From NCBI GenBank assembly GCA_016841965.1, contig JAEANN010000018.1, positions 1-64,000 on the forward strand: a stretch of 64,000 nt of DNA. The letters run 5' to 3'. The stretch is from Candidatus Roseilinea mizusawaensis. GTDB lineage: Bacteria > Chloroflexota > Anaerolineae > J036 > Brachytrichaceae. Below the pieces are notes generated by a model. It did no database searches and had not been told where the DNA came from. It worked only from the letters and a program-made list of their open reading frames with translations. This document shows positions 1-7,847 of the stretch, one piece after another (positions within the stretch are counted from its first letter, which is position 1; each line of letters starts with the position of its first letter). Both the position numbers and the translations under genes were made by a program.

Positions 1-225
1 GTGGCGCGTATTGACGAATTCGCGGCGGCTAACGTGGTTCTGGAGTGTAACAGTGGAACAGCACGTCGTTATGGCGAAATCAAGAATGCCCTGCGTGAAA
101 AGGGGCGTCCTATTCCTGAAAACGATATTTGGATTGCTGCGATTGCTCTACAGCACGATTTAAAGGTGGCTACGCGAGACACCCATTTCAGTGAGATTAC
201 CGACTTGAACGTGGCGATATGGTGA
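1..225 (+). CDS. PIN-domain (VapC-type) toxin, C-terminal part, cut by window start
   Basis: The visible 74 residues are the C-terminal half of a PIN-domain ribonuclease. The ENDIWIAA stretch carries the third conserved acidic residue and TRDTHF carries the fourth. PIN toxins cleave RNA and are normally held in check by an antitoxin encoded just upstream, which would lie outside the window. The GTG at nt 1 is in frame, but a complete PIN domain is about 130 residues, so the gene almost certainly begins before the window. The stop lies 10 nt before an attC-like hairpin, which would make this a gene cassette. Family assignment is from motif recognition. Confidence 0.8.
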   Translation: MARIDEFAAANVVLECNSGTARRYGEIKNALREKGRPIPENDIWIAAIALQHDLKVATRDTHFSEITDLNVAIW

Positions 226-235
226 ATCAAAGTAC

Positions 236-307
<72 letters not shown>

Positions 308-332
308 TCACCAACAGGGAGCAGCAGGGTTA

Positions 333-587
333 ATGAAAAGACTGGTCTATGCAGTGATAATTCTTGCACTTATCTACGCAAGTGTTGGTTTGTCCCTGCA
401 TTTCAAGTGGAAAAGTGACTGGAAAGCCTGTCAAGAATTGAAGGCAAGCAAAGGAGAGTTTGTCGAACCCGAAGTCTTTGCTGGAAGAATTGGCCTTGTT
501 TTCGATGTAAGTGCCTGGCCGATGTACACTTGGGCTAATATCTACCACTTTGGCACACCTTTCCCACCATGCTCTGTTTTAGAATAG
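333..587 (+). CDS. Small hypothetical protein with one N-terminal membrane segment
   Basis: This is an 84-residue protein. Residues about 4-22 form a hydrophobic helix, followed by a short polar domain with cysteines in WKACQEL and FPPCSVLE. I chose the ATG at 333 over the in-frame upstream ATG at 282 because 282 lies inside the attC-like hairpin and a GGGAG stretch precedes 333. The family is not recognised. Its small size, same-strand orientation and place right after the attC-like site fit a gene cassette, but no second attC was found before 826. The gene is lower in GC than the bulk of the window. Confidence 0.55.
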   Translation: MKRLVYAVIILALIYASVGLSLHFKWKSDWKACQELKASKGEFVEPEVFAGRIGLVFDVSAWPMYTWANIYHFGTPFPPCSVLE

Positions 588-826
588 GCAAAAAACGATT
601 TACGTGGCAGAACTTTTTTACTGGCAAGATCAGCAAAGTTTTCCTTTTCGAGAGGCCTTTTTGATCACGGTGAGAACCGTAGTGCAGTGGTATACGCATT
701 ATCAAGCAAAACTGCTTGTTCCTAAAAAGGAGCATCCAGGCCCTATTGAGAAGCAGGTGCTCAGTTGAAAACCTCGCATAATGCGAAGCGAAAACCAAAG
801 GTAGACAGCTGCGTGAGAGTCGGCAT
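588..826. other. Spacer without recognisable gene
   Basis: AT-richer spacer between the small membrane protein and the transposase relic. I see no convincing ORF, no second attC-like hairpin and no terminal inverted repeat for the transposase. Confidence 0.5.
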
Positions 827-1387
827 GTGAAAGTGGCGCGGATCATCTACGCCCAGGCGCAGGCGGCGTTCCCGCGCTACAGCCATCGGTTCAGCCCGAA
901 GAAGTTCACCTTGCCGCAGTTGGCGACGTGCGTGCTGTTGAGCTTCTACTTCAAGATGAGCTACCGCGACTTTGAAGCGTTGCTGTTAAACTCCGCGACG
1001 CCTTGGAGCTGACCGGCGCGCCGGACTACAGCACGCTCAACCGGATGCATCACCGCTTTCGAGCCGGTCACTTGGACAAGATGAACGAGGCGCTGCTGAG
1101 CACCCTGGATAACGGCGGTTTGGTTCAGGAAGTGCTGAGTGGTGAGTGGTGAGTGGTGAGTGCTGAGTGATGAGTGCTGAGGGGTGAGTGATGAGCATGT
1201 GTTTCGAAGTGTCGTGTGCGCCTTTCACATGGTGCGGTGGGTGAGGCGGGCGGAGGCGCCGGCGACGAACAATCGTGTTGAGCGGATGATTGGGCGGGTT
1301 CGGCAGCGTGGGGTGGGGATGCGCGGGGTGAAGTGCGTGGCGGGACCGGAGCGGGCGATGGGGTTGTCGTTCGTGCAATCGGCCTAG
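827..1387 (+). pseudogene. Degenerate transposase with a tandem-repeat insertion
   Basis: Three collinear pieces of one transposase are readable. Nt 827-about 1008 encode an N-terminal segment (SHRFSPKKFT, FKMSYRDFEALL). After a frame change near 990, nt about 990-1130 encode TGAPDYSTLNRMHHRF and more. Nt about 1190-1387 encode a C-terminal segment with NNRVERMIGRVRQR and MRGVKCVAG. Between the last two lies a heptamer tandem array (1131-1193). The order and motifs resemble IS4/IS5-like DDE transposases, but the catalytic core is missing, so the gene is dead. No inverted repeats or target duplication were identified. The exact IS family is uncertain. Confidence 0.65.
1131..1193. repeat. Heptamer tandem array, unit AGTGNTG, 9 copies
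   Basis: Nine consecutive 7-bp units in exact register: AGTGCTG, AGTGGTG (three times), AGTGCTG, AGTGATG, AGTGCTG, AGGGGTG, AGTGATG. Variation is concentrated at position 5. The array sits inside the transposase relic. Confidence 0.95.
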
Positions 1388-1452
1388 ATATCGCCTTGTG
1401 CCACTCAGGGAGGCGTTTGTTCAAACTTGCCTACATTGAAAGAGACATTACG

Positions 1453-1481
1453 TTGACAGTGGTAGAAACGCTTGGTATATT
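1453..1481 (+). promoter_or_regulatory. Sigma-70-type promoter
   Basis: TTGACA at 1453-1458 and TATATT at 1476-1481, separated by exactly 17 nt. This is a perfect -35 and a five-of-six -10. It points at the gene starting at 1533, with transcription expected to begin around 1488. Confidence 0.7.
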
Positions 1482-1532
1482 CCGAGTTGACCGGTACCCT
1501 TCTACCTATGCGCCTAAAATCGGAGGTGCTAT

Positions 1533-1937
1533 ATGAAGAAAAATGTTCAACCACTGAAAAATATTGAGCCACTGAAAATAGTGCGACCGCTAAGCATGCT
1601 CTTAGTGAAAATGGAGGAAGATCTGAAAAGAAATGCTGATATTTCTCTTCGGCAATTTGTCCAAGAACTTGGTTTCAATCCTATAAACCTGCTGTACAGT
1701 CAGGGATTTTCGGCATTGATTTACCTTGCATCACTTGTCCCTTTGTCTTTAGATGAAAGGACTGGGGATGATGATTGGGACAAGCTCGTAAGGCTGAAAA
1801 ATGGTTTGTGTTACGGGACATACGAAATTCGGGGTGATAAGCTGGTTGTACGCGATCTTGAAGGCGAGATCGAGATTACCCCAAAAGAAGCTTTTGAGCT
1901 TGTGGACAGATTCGCTAATCTTGGGGGTACGGTGTGA
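1533..1937 (+). CDS. Hypothetical protein, 134 residues
   Basis: The start is well supported: a GGAGGT Shine-Dalgarno (1522-1527) lies 5 nt before the ATG and a consensus promoter lies about 50 nt upstream. The protein is soluble and mixed alpha/beta, with a Lys-rich N-terminus containing three similar short PLK/PLS units (QPLKN, EPLKI, RPLSM). There is no signal peptide or membrane segment. The C-terminal half (GTYEIRGDKLVVRDLEGEIE) looks like a small beta domain. I do not recognise the family. Lower GC than the core genes and a position between a transposase relic and a large hairpin suggest acquired DNA. Confidence 0.7.
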   Translation: MKKNVQPLKNIEPLKIVRPLSMLLVKMEEDLKRNADISLRQFVQELGFNPINLLYSQGFSALIYLASLVPLSLDERTGDDDWDKLVRLKNGLCYGTYEIRGDKLVVRDLEGEIEITPKEAFELVDRFANLGGTV

Positions 1938-2039
1938 CGTGACCAGCGGGGGCTGATTAGCCGGTGCGGGGGTTGGTTGCCGAGAGCGGGTGACGCCCAG
2001 TGATTGGTGGTTATTCCGGGGTTGCCTATGCCGCTCAAC

Positions 2040-2084
2040 CTGCCGCTCAGCCGACGACCTGCTCCGCGTGCGGCTGAGCGGCAG
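2040..2084. repeat. 14-bp perfect inverted repeat
   Basis: CTGCCGCTCAGCCG (2040-2053) pairs perfectly with 2071-2084 across a 17-nt loop. There is no T-run, so it is not a standard terminator. It is followed 4 nt later by CGTTAAC, reminiscent of an attC right-hand core, but no matching left core was found upstream. Confidence 0.7.
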
Positions 2085-2107
2085 ATCGTTAACCCGCCCA
2101 TCCAAGT

Positions 2108-2175
2108 AGTCTGTCGGTGAAGTGATGTCTGCGACAGACTGATCCGCCTGTCTGGGATGCACAGGCGGATCAGTC
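2108..2175 (-). terminator. Two overlapping hairpins at the 3' end of the G8-domain gene
   Basis: A perfect 15-bp stem (2137-2151 with 2161-2175, 9-nt loop) overlaps the stop codon of the minus-strand gene that ends at 2174. A second perfect 9-bp stem (2108-2116 with 2132-2140) shares bases 2137-2140, so only one can form fully at a time. Neither has a strong T-run. Terminator or mRNA-end stabiliser are both possible. Confidence 0.6.
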
Positions 2176-5098
2176 AAGGCCGATAGATGCGCAGGTAGGT
2201 TGTGCGGTACAACGCCTGGTCGGAGTTTGGCAGCCAACTGGACTCGTCCGGCGCCGCCAGGCCGCCGCTCACGCGCACCCAGACCCGGCCGTTCGCCGTG
2301 TCGTGCCAGAAGACATCCGATGTGGCCGAGACAACGCTGCTGAAGCTGGATACTGCAGAGAGATTGCGGCGATAGGGCGATCCGGGCGCTGTGCTGTCGT
2401 AATTGTGCTCAGTGGAGAGGTAAACCTGCAGCGGCCCGCTGCCGGCGAAACGCACCCCCAACACGAGGTAATCTGTTGTGGTGAGCATATTCTCCAGCGA
2501 CAGTGCGACGTCGTTCAATGGCAGCACTGTGGAGATGCCATCGGTGAAGTCTAGTCGGTAACGCCCAGCTTTGACCGCTGCGAAATGGCGCATCCAAGGC
2601 ATGATGCCGAAAGTGTTTGTGCCGCTCCCGCTGCCTTCATTCACGATCCACTCTCCGACGACGGTGTTGCTTGTGTTCAGGCGCTGGGCGCGAATGGGAT
2701 GTCGGGGCTGATAGCGGTTGCTGCCGTCTATGACAAACATGCCGACGCCGTAGTAAGGGCCGACGCAGCTTTGTCCATTCTGGCCGGCCGGCATCACCGG
2801 CGTGCATGTAAGCCCATGAGTCAAGAAAGGCACGTCGTAGACCCAGTAGCGCCCGGCCGGCCCCCAATATCCGTGTGGATCCCACAGCGCGCCGGCCAGC
2901 GCCGCGTTGCCCACGGGTGTGTTGATGTTTGGAGACCGCACACGCAGCCCCGGACTCGCGTTGATCAGCGTATTGGTGGGGTTACGAATGAGTCCTTTGT
3001 CCACTGGATTCGTATAGTAATCATCTGTGGCAAATACCCCGCTTGCTTTTGTGGGCTGGGTTGGGACGAGTGCAAAATTGACAAACACGTTGTTGAAGAT
3101 ATCGAACGTGCTGTGGTAGCTGGCCACTGCGGTCTGGGGATCGCTCGATGGGATCGGCGACAAGTTGTTTAGGCTTTGCCCCACAATCAGAGAATCTTTG
3201 ATGTCCCCGTCATCACCGGCGCCGGCGAAGAACTTGCCCGCGTTATCGGACGAGACAAATCGGATGTAATCGGGCCATGAGACGCGATTCCATAGCCCAT
3301 TATCATTGTTCTTGTAGACCTGAATGTCGCTGAGCGTGAAGCGAACGCGGTTGGTGTATTGATCTACCTGTTCGTCTACGGTGGGGATGTATTTCCTCTC
3401 TTGCGTCTGCCCCGCGTCGTTGAAAGGCGCAAAGTCGAGGTTGACCCCCGGGCGCATATTCGAATGCGCTGTATTGTTGGCAAACTCCCCCAGTCGGACA
3501 TTTGACGGGCGAATCGGCACACTCTTGTGGCTGCCGAGTGGCTGTGCTGGGAAGGCAAGCCAAAATCCGTTGCCCTCGGCGTCGGCGGCTACATTGCCTC
3601 GTACGATATTGTCCGGGTTGGTCAGCCAGAACCCCGACGGCCCGCGCCGGAAGCGCACAATGTCGCTGTCGATCACCGGCGAGATCGGCTGGCGTACCCG
3701 CAACACCAAATTGTCTTCGATAATGTTGCGTCGCTCAACAGCATCTTCGACAAATACGGCATGCCCGGCAATGTCATAGCAAAGGTTGTTTTTGACCCAC
3801 AGGCCGTTTGTTCCGTGGATGACGATGCACCGATTGCTCGAATTCCAAATCGAGGAATTTTTGACATACTGGCCGCTGACATCTGTGATCCATGCGCCCG
3901 CGCTATTGTAGGACAACTCATGGTAGTGAATCGGGTATCGTCCGAGTCGCCCTCCTTGCCCAACGCGCGTCAGTTCTACGCCATCGATCCGCGCCGTGCC
4001 GCCGTTTGCGATCATCACCTGTGCGCCGAATTGGTGGTTCTGCCACAACAAGTCATTCGCGCCCTGAATGATGATCTTGCGCGAGAGATTGCCCACCTCG
4101 GCTCGCTGATCAATCGCCAAAGGTGTCACGCTGAAGGTGGGCGTCAACACCAGACCGGTCGTAGAGACATACTGCATAACGCCCCAGCGGAAACGTTGCA
4201 GGGGCGCGCTCAACGTAATCTGTTGGCCGCTGACGCTGCTTGTCGTGTGCAGCTCAGTCTGTGCCACACCGTAATAGTCCGTCGGCGCGATCACTACGCG
4301 CTGACCCGGCTGCCAATTCACGCTGTGCAGCAGGCTGAGTGCCTGAGTCCCGCTCATAGCGTGCGCGTTTAACTTGGTCCAGGCAGGAGTCGGTGAAGCG
4401 CCGTGCATCTCTAGCGTCCCGCCGTTCACTAAAATCCCGCGCGTCCCCATTCCCAGCACGTTGCGGTTCATGTCACTGTCTGTGAGGGTGATGGTGGCGC
4501 GATGCTGAAAAGGCGCATATGCCGAGCCAATGCGCAGCGAGCCGGTCGGGTTGATCAGAATCCAGCCCATTGTCAGGTCAAGATCCTGCTGCTTGAAGGC
4601 CAGCTCGCCATCAATGGTCAAGCTGTGCAAAGGGGGAGGGTTGATGTCGAGCAACACGCGCTTGCCGGCCGGAATGTGAACGGCGTCGCCGGCCTGAGGC
4701 AGCGTCCCGCCCCAGGTGGACGGTTGTGACCACAGCAGATAGCTCTCGCCCGCAACGATCATGGGTATGAAAGCGCGCTGTGTCAATGTCAATACATGGG
4801 CCGGCTCGATGAACGCGGCACAATCGACCCCCTGACATTGCGCTGCCCCTGTTGCTTCGACCCAACGCGCCTCTATCGTATAAGCTGCGCGTACAAACGT
4901 GGTCAGTTCATCTGGGCTGGTGGGCCACATTCCTTCCGCAGAACCGACTCCGCACAATCCGTCTGCGTTGATTGTATTTACATCATTCGGTGATAGGGTC
5001 GCCCCTAGCGACTGTGAAGCGCTCGCTGGCAGGATCAAGGCCAGTCCTATCCCGCATATTGCGATTACCACTTTGAGTTTGCTGAGCGTATTAATCAT
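2174..5098 (-). CDS. Secreted G8-domain beta-helix protein
   Basis: A large exported protein of about 974 residues. I take the start at the ATG at 5098 because it begins a classic signal peptide (MINTLSKLKVVIAICGIGLA, cleavage near PASASQS); an in-frame ATG at 5194 would add 32 unlikely residues. The region near residues 120-155 (WSQPSTWGGTLPQAGDAVHI) is a G8-domain signature, a beta-rich domain known from CEMIP/TMEM2-type hyaluronan-binding proteins. RYPIHYHE and the N-rich segments that follow look like parallel beta-helix repeats. The C-terminus is beta-rich and unassigned. A role in binding or cutting extracellular polysaccharide is inference. It is isolated on the minus strand with a hairpin pair at its end. 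Confidence 0.75.
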   Translation of the reverse strand: MINTLSKLKVVIAICGIGLALILPASASQSLGATLSPNDVNTINADGLCGVGSAEGMWPTSPDELTTFVRAAYTIEARWVEATGAAQCQGVDCAAFIEPAHVLTLTQRAFIPMIVAGESYLLWSQPSTWGGTLPQAGDAVHIPAGKRVLLDINPPPLHSLTIDGELAFKQQDLDLTMGWILINPTGSLRIGSAYAPFQHRATITLTDSDMNRNVLGMGTRGILVNGGTLEMHGASPTPAWTKLNAHAMSGTQALSLLHSVNWQPGQRVVIAPTDYYGVAQTELHTTSSVSGQQITLSAPLQRFRWGVMQYVSTTGLVLTPTFSVTPLAIDQRAEVGNLSRKIIIQGANDLLWQNHQFGAQVMIANGGTARIDGVELTRVGQGGRLGRYPIHYHELSYNSAGAWITDVSGQYVKNSSIWNSSNRCIVIHGTNGLWVKNNLCYDIAGHAVFVEDAVERRNIIEDNLVLRVRQPISPVIDSDIVRFRRGPSGFWLTNPDNIVRGNVAADAEGNGFWLAFPAQPLGSHKSVPIRPSNVRLGEFANNTAHSNMRPGVNLDFAPFNDAGQTQERKYIPTVDEQVDQYTNRVRFTLSDIQVYKNNDNGLWNRVSWPDYIRFVSSDNAGKFFAGAGDDGDIKDSLIVGQSLNNLSPIPSSDPQTAVASYHSTFDIFNNVFVNFALVPTQPTKASGVFATDDYYTNPVDKGLIRNPTNTLINASPGLRVRSPNINTPVGNAALAGALWDPHGYWGPAGRYWVYDVPFLTHGLTCTPVMPAGQNGQSCVGPYYGVGMFVIDGSNRYQPRHPIRAQRLNTSNTVVGEWIVNEGSGSGTNTFGIMPWMRHFAAVKAGRYRLDFTDGISTVLPLNDVALSLENMLTTTDYLVLGVRFAGSGPLQVYLSTEHNYDSTAPGSPYRRNLSAVSSFSSVVSATSDVFWHDTANGRVWVRVSGGLAAPDESSWLPNSDQALYRTTYLRIYRP

Positions 5099-5277
5099 TG
5101 TGTTGCCTAGTGATGTAATGTATACGGATTGCATGTTTGTTTGTGCGCCGGAGACTGCTACGGTTTGTGAAACTAAAACGTTGAGGACTGCCAATTGGCT
5201 GTCAGGGGATGATTATGCGGTTCACAGTTGCTGCAATTCTAATCAATGCACAAACTATCAAACTTAACCAACTGAGC

Positions 5278-5748
5278 CTATCTTCTAAATTTTAGCAGAA
5301 TCTGAATCCGACCTGAGCGACCAAAGCAGGCATGATGCCCAAACCGACAAGACGCAGCCAAGTGGGCAGCGCGCGCATCCAGCAGGGCGAAGCCGGTGAA
5401 CAGCTTGCTGCAAGCGCGCCAGACAATCCGGGCAGCCCGCCGCTCGCCGGTGGGTATGCGCCCGTGTCTCGTCACCGTTTGGGCGTCGCTGTGCAAGGCC
5501 GGCGCAGCGTCAGCCAGGGCGCGACGCATGCGGGTGAGGGTGGTGCGTAGGGCGCTCAGGGCGGCCGATTGCGATGTGTCGGGCCAGAGCAGGGCAGCCA
5601 GTGCATCACGGCGGGCCGGCTTGCCGGCGTTCAAACACAGCCAGGCGAACAGGGCGCGCGCGCTATCGGTCTCGAAGCGGTGCGCCAGCGCGGTCTCAGC
5701 GCGCCATAGGCCGAACCCGCCCAACAATTGAACTCGCCATCTGCTCAT
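5278..5748 (-). pseudogene. Truncated SARP/AfsR-type transcriptional regulator
   Basis: The first about 95 residues (RVQLLGGFGLWRAE, RALFAWLCLN, ALAALLWPD, ALRTTLTRMRRAL) match the winged-helix N-terminus of SARP-type activators, which normally continue into a bacterial transcriptional activator domain and often an ATPase. Here the similarity stops around residue 95 and is followed by unrelated Arg/Ala/His-rich sequence to a stop at 5278. The total of 156 residues is far too short for the family. The tail includes a 52-bp repeat also found at 7655-7707, which suggests a rearrangement broke the gene. Probably non-functional. Confidence 0.65.
5353..5404 (+). repeat. 52-bp direct repeat, copy A
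   Basis: Nearly identical to 7655-7707, with three substitutions and one indel. The two copies bracket the lipoprotein gene at 5915-7654. Copy A lies inside the regulator remnant. Confidence 0.85.
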
Positions 5749-5914
5749 CGTGCGTCCTGCGCTTCTGGCGCGTTGGACAGACGAGGCGTATATGCGACCG
5801 CGTGTGTCACGCGCTTGTTGCGCAAAGGGATTATATCCACAATGGTCAGAAAAAACTGTTGTCGGCTATGCGCGGTCACTGCGCCCTGGCCACATGACAA
5901 GAATAGAGGAGATG

Positions 5915-7654
5915 ATGATACATATGTCTTGGCGATCACACTTCAGACGATGGACAGCGGCGCTTTTGAGCGTGTCGTTGTTGCTGGCCGGCTGCGGTGC
6001 TCCGCAGGCGGAGCCTCCGACAGCAGAGACTGCTGTGGCAACAGAAATGGTTGCCCAGCCGGCGCCAACCGAGGGGGCGGTCAAGGCGCAGTCGGAGCAG
6101 GGCGATGCGCCTGCCACGACAGAACAAGCCGCGCGCCCCGGCGCTGTGGTGAACGACACCGGTTTTCGCCCGGCCGAGCACGGCTTTTCGTTTCCCAACT
6201 ATGGCAACGACATCCCGGCCACCAACATGACGCCGGTCGAGATGCAACGCTTGTTCGGCGACGCGGTATGCGCGCGCGGCAGCGGCGCAGCGTGCGTGCT
6301 TTCGCCGGTGGCCAAACAATGGATGGATCAGGTCAACGACGCCATGAGCGGCGGCCATTGCGAAGGCATGGCAGCCCTCAGCCTGCTGATGTTCAACGGC
6401 CAGGTTGACCCGGCCGCCTTGGGCGGCGCGCGCGCCAGCGATTTGAGCATTGAGAACAACGAGCCGCTGCAACGTGAAATCGCCTACTGGTGGACGACGC
6501 AATCGGTGCCCTCGGTGGCCGGCCAGGTGATCAAAGGCGCGCCGACGGATATCCTGGCCGTTCTCAAGCAAGCCGACTTCTCGCGCGAGAGCTACACCAT
6601 CGGCATTTACAAGCCCGACATGAGCGGTGGCCACGCCATCACCCCCTTTGCCGTGAAAGACGCCGGCAATGGGTTATTCATCGTGCAGGTGTACGACAAC
6701 AACTACCCCGGCCAGGAGCGCGAGCTGCTGATTGACGTGAATGAAAATAGCTGGGTGTACGAGGCGTCTATCAATCCGCAGGTCGAGTCCGAGCTGTATT
6801 CAGGCGACGCGAGCACGCAAACTCTGGAGCTGACGCCCACCTCCGCGCGCCTGACCCAGGCGCCATGCGACTTTTGCGAGGCGCGCGCCGAGGGGGCCAA
6901 ACTGGCTGCGCCGGCCCAGCAGACCGTCGAGATTTTCCTCGATGGCGAAGGGCGCTTGCTCATCACCGATGACGCTGGCCGCCGGCTGGGCTATGTGGAT
7001 GGCCGCATCGTCAACGAAATTCCCGGCGCGCAGGTGTTGCCCTGGCGCATGGGGGTGAATATCAACGCCCCAGAACCGCGCTATCTCGTGCCGGCTTCTT
7101 CCAACATCACCGTCACCCTGGATGGCCGGCACCTGGCCGAGCCAACCACCACCGACCTGTTCTTCTTCGCGCCCGGCTTCGCCATCGGCATCGAGCAAGT
7201 TGATCTGCAACCCGGCCGCGCCGACGTGGTGAATTTCTATCCCCGCGACGAAATTCTGATCTACCAGACCGATTCCTCGCAGTCGCCCTATCTAGTAGTC
7301 GCGCTCGAAAATCAGGGCAAAGCGCAAAAAGCCGATTACTACTTCGAGGTTCAGGGCGCCGATATGCAGGATGGCGGCGTGATCGGCATTGGGCTGGACA
7401 GCAAGAGCGGCAACCTCACCGTTCTGGCCGAGGGTCTGACCGGCGATGGGACGTTCAATTTCGTCATGAACCGTGTGACAGACGAAATCGATGAAGAATT
7501 CTACGCCGAGGACATCGCGTTGAAGGCCGGCTCACAGGTGTTCATTGATTTCGCCGACTGGCAGGACAACAAGCCGGACGGCCTCTACTTCGGCGTGGAC
7601 CTAGACGGCGACGATCAGGTTGATGAGGAATACACTGTGAATGATGCGCAGTAG
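5915..7654 (+). CDS. Lipoprotein with protease-like Cys/His/Asn pattern
   Basis: An exported lipoprotein of about 579 residues. A basic N-terminus and hydrophobic run end in a lipobox (LLLAGCG), followed by an Ala/Pro/Thr-rich linker. The next domain contains GGHCEGMAALS, then GGHAITPFAV about 105 residues later, then YDNNYPG. This Cys...His...Asn order and spacing recalls papain-like or C39-like cysteine peptidases, but the assignment is inference. The C-terminal half is beta-rich and ends in Asp-rich DLDGDDQVDEEY, a likely calcium-binding loop. The start is one of several clustered ATGs (5894, 5912, 5915, 5924); 5915 or 5924 follow the AGAGGAG ribosome site best. A hairpin follows the stop. 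Confidence 0.65.
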   Translation: MIHMSWRSHFRRWTAALLSVSLLLAGCGAPQAEPPTAETAVATEMVAQPAPTEGAVKAQSEQGDAPATTEQAARPGAVVNDTGFRPAEHGFSFPNYGNDIPATNMTPVEMQRLFGDAVCARGSGAACVLSPVAKQWMDQVNDAMSGGHCEGMAALSLLMFNGQVDPAALGGARASDLSIENNEPLQREIAYWWTTQSVPSVAGQVIKGAPTDILAVLKQADFSRESYTIGIYKPDMSGGHAITPFAVKDAGNGLFIVQVYDNNYPGQERELLIDVNENSWVYEASINPQVESELYSGDASTQTLELTPTSARLTQAPCDFCEARAEGAKLAAPAQQTVEIFLDGEGRLLITDDAGRRLGYVDGRIVNEIPGAQVLPWRMGVNINAPEPRYLVPASSNITVTLDGRHLAEPTTTDLFFFAPGFAIGIEQVDLQPGRADVVNFYPRDEILIYQTDSSQSPYLVVALENQGKAQKADYYFEVQGADMQDGGVIGIGLDSKSGNLTVLAEGLTGDGTFNFVMNRVTDEIDEEFYAEDIALKAGSQVFIDFADWQDNKPDGLYFGVDLDGDDQVDEEYTVNDAQ

Positions 7655-7707
7655 CGCAGCCAAATGGGCAGCGCGCGCATCCAGCAGGACGAAGCCGGCC
7701 GAACAGC
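7655..7707 (+). repeat. 52-bp direct repeat, copy B
   Basis: Second copy of the repeat at 5353-5404. It starts immediately after the lipoprotein stop codon and runs into the terminator-like hairpin. Confidence 0.85.
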
Positions 7708-7722
7708 CGGCTTCGTCGTTAT
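7691..7722 (+). terminator. Terminator-like hairpin after the lipoprotein gene
   Basis: GAAGCCGGC (7691-7699) pairs with GCCGGCTTC (7706-7714) across a 6-nt loop. A weak T-rich stretch (GTTATTT) follows. It sits 37 nt after the stop codon. Confidence 0.6.
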
Positions 7723-7847
7723 TTGTCCATGAACGCGCCGCGCGAGTCAGTCCCCTGCCAGGTTGTGACGTTTCTGTAGCGCCGCCGAGGTACCTTGACC
7801 GGGCAGACCAAAACGTGACATGTGTAACCGGTGGAGGAGCACGCAGG

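Noticed and set aside
5100..5270. A TTGATA/TAGAAT promoter pair upstream of the G8 gene.
   Set aside because: The spacing is only 14 nt.
7796..7825. TTGACC as a -35 element before the giant gene.
   Set aside because: No acceptable -10 hexamer lies at 16-18 nt, so I did not annotate a promoter.
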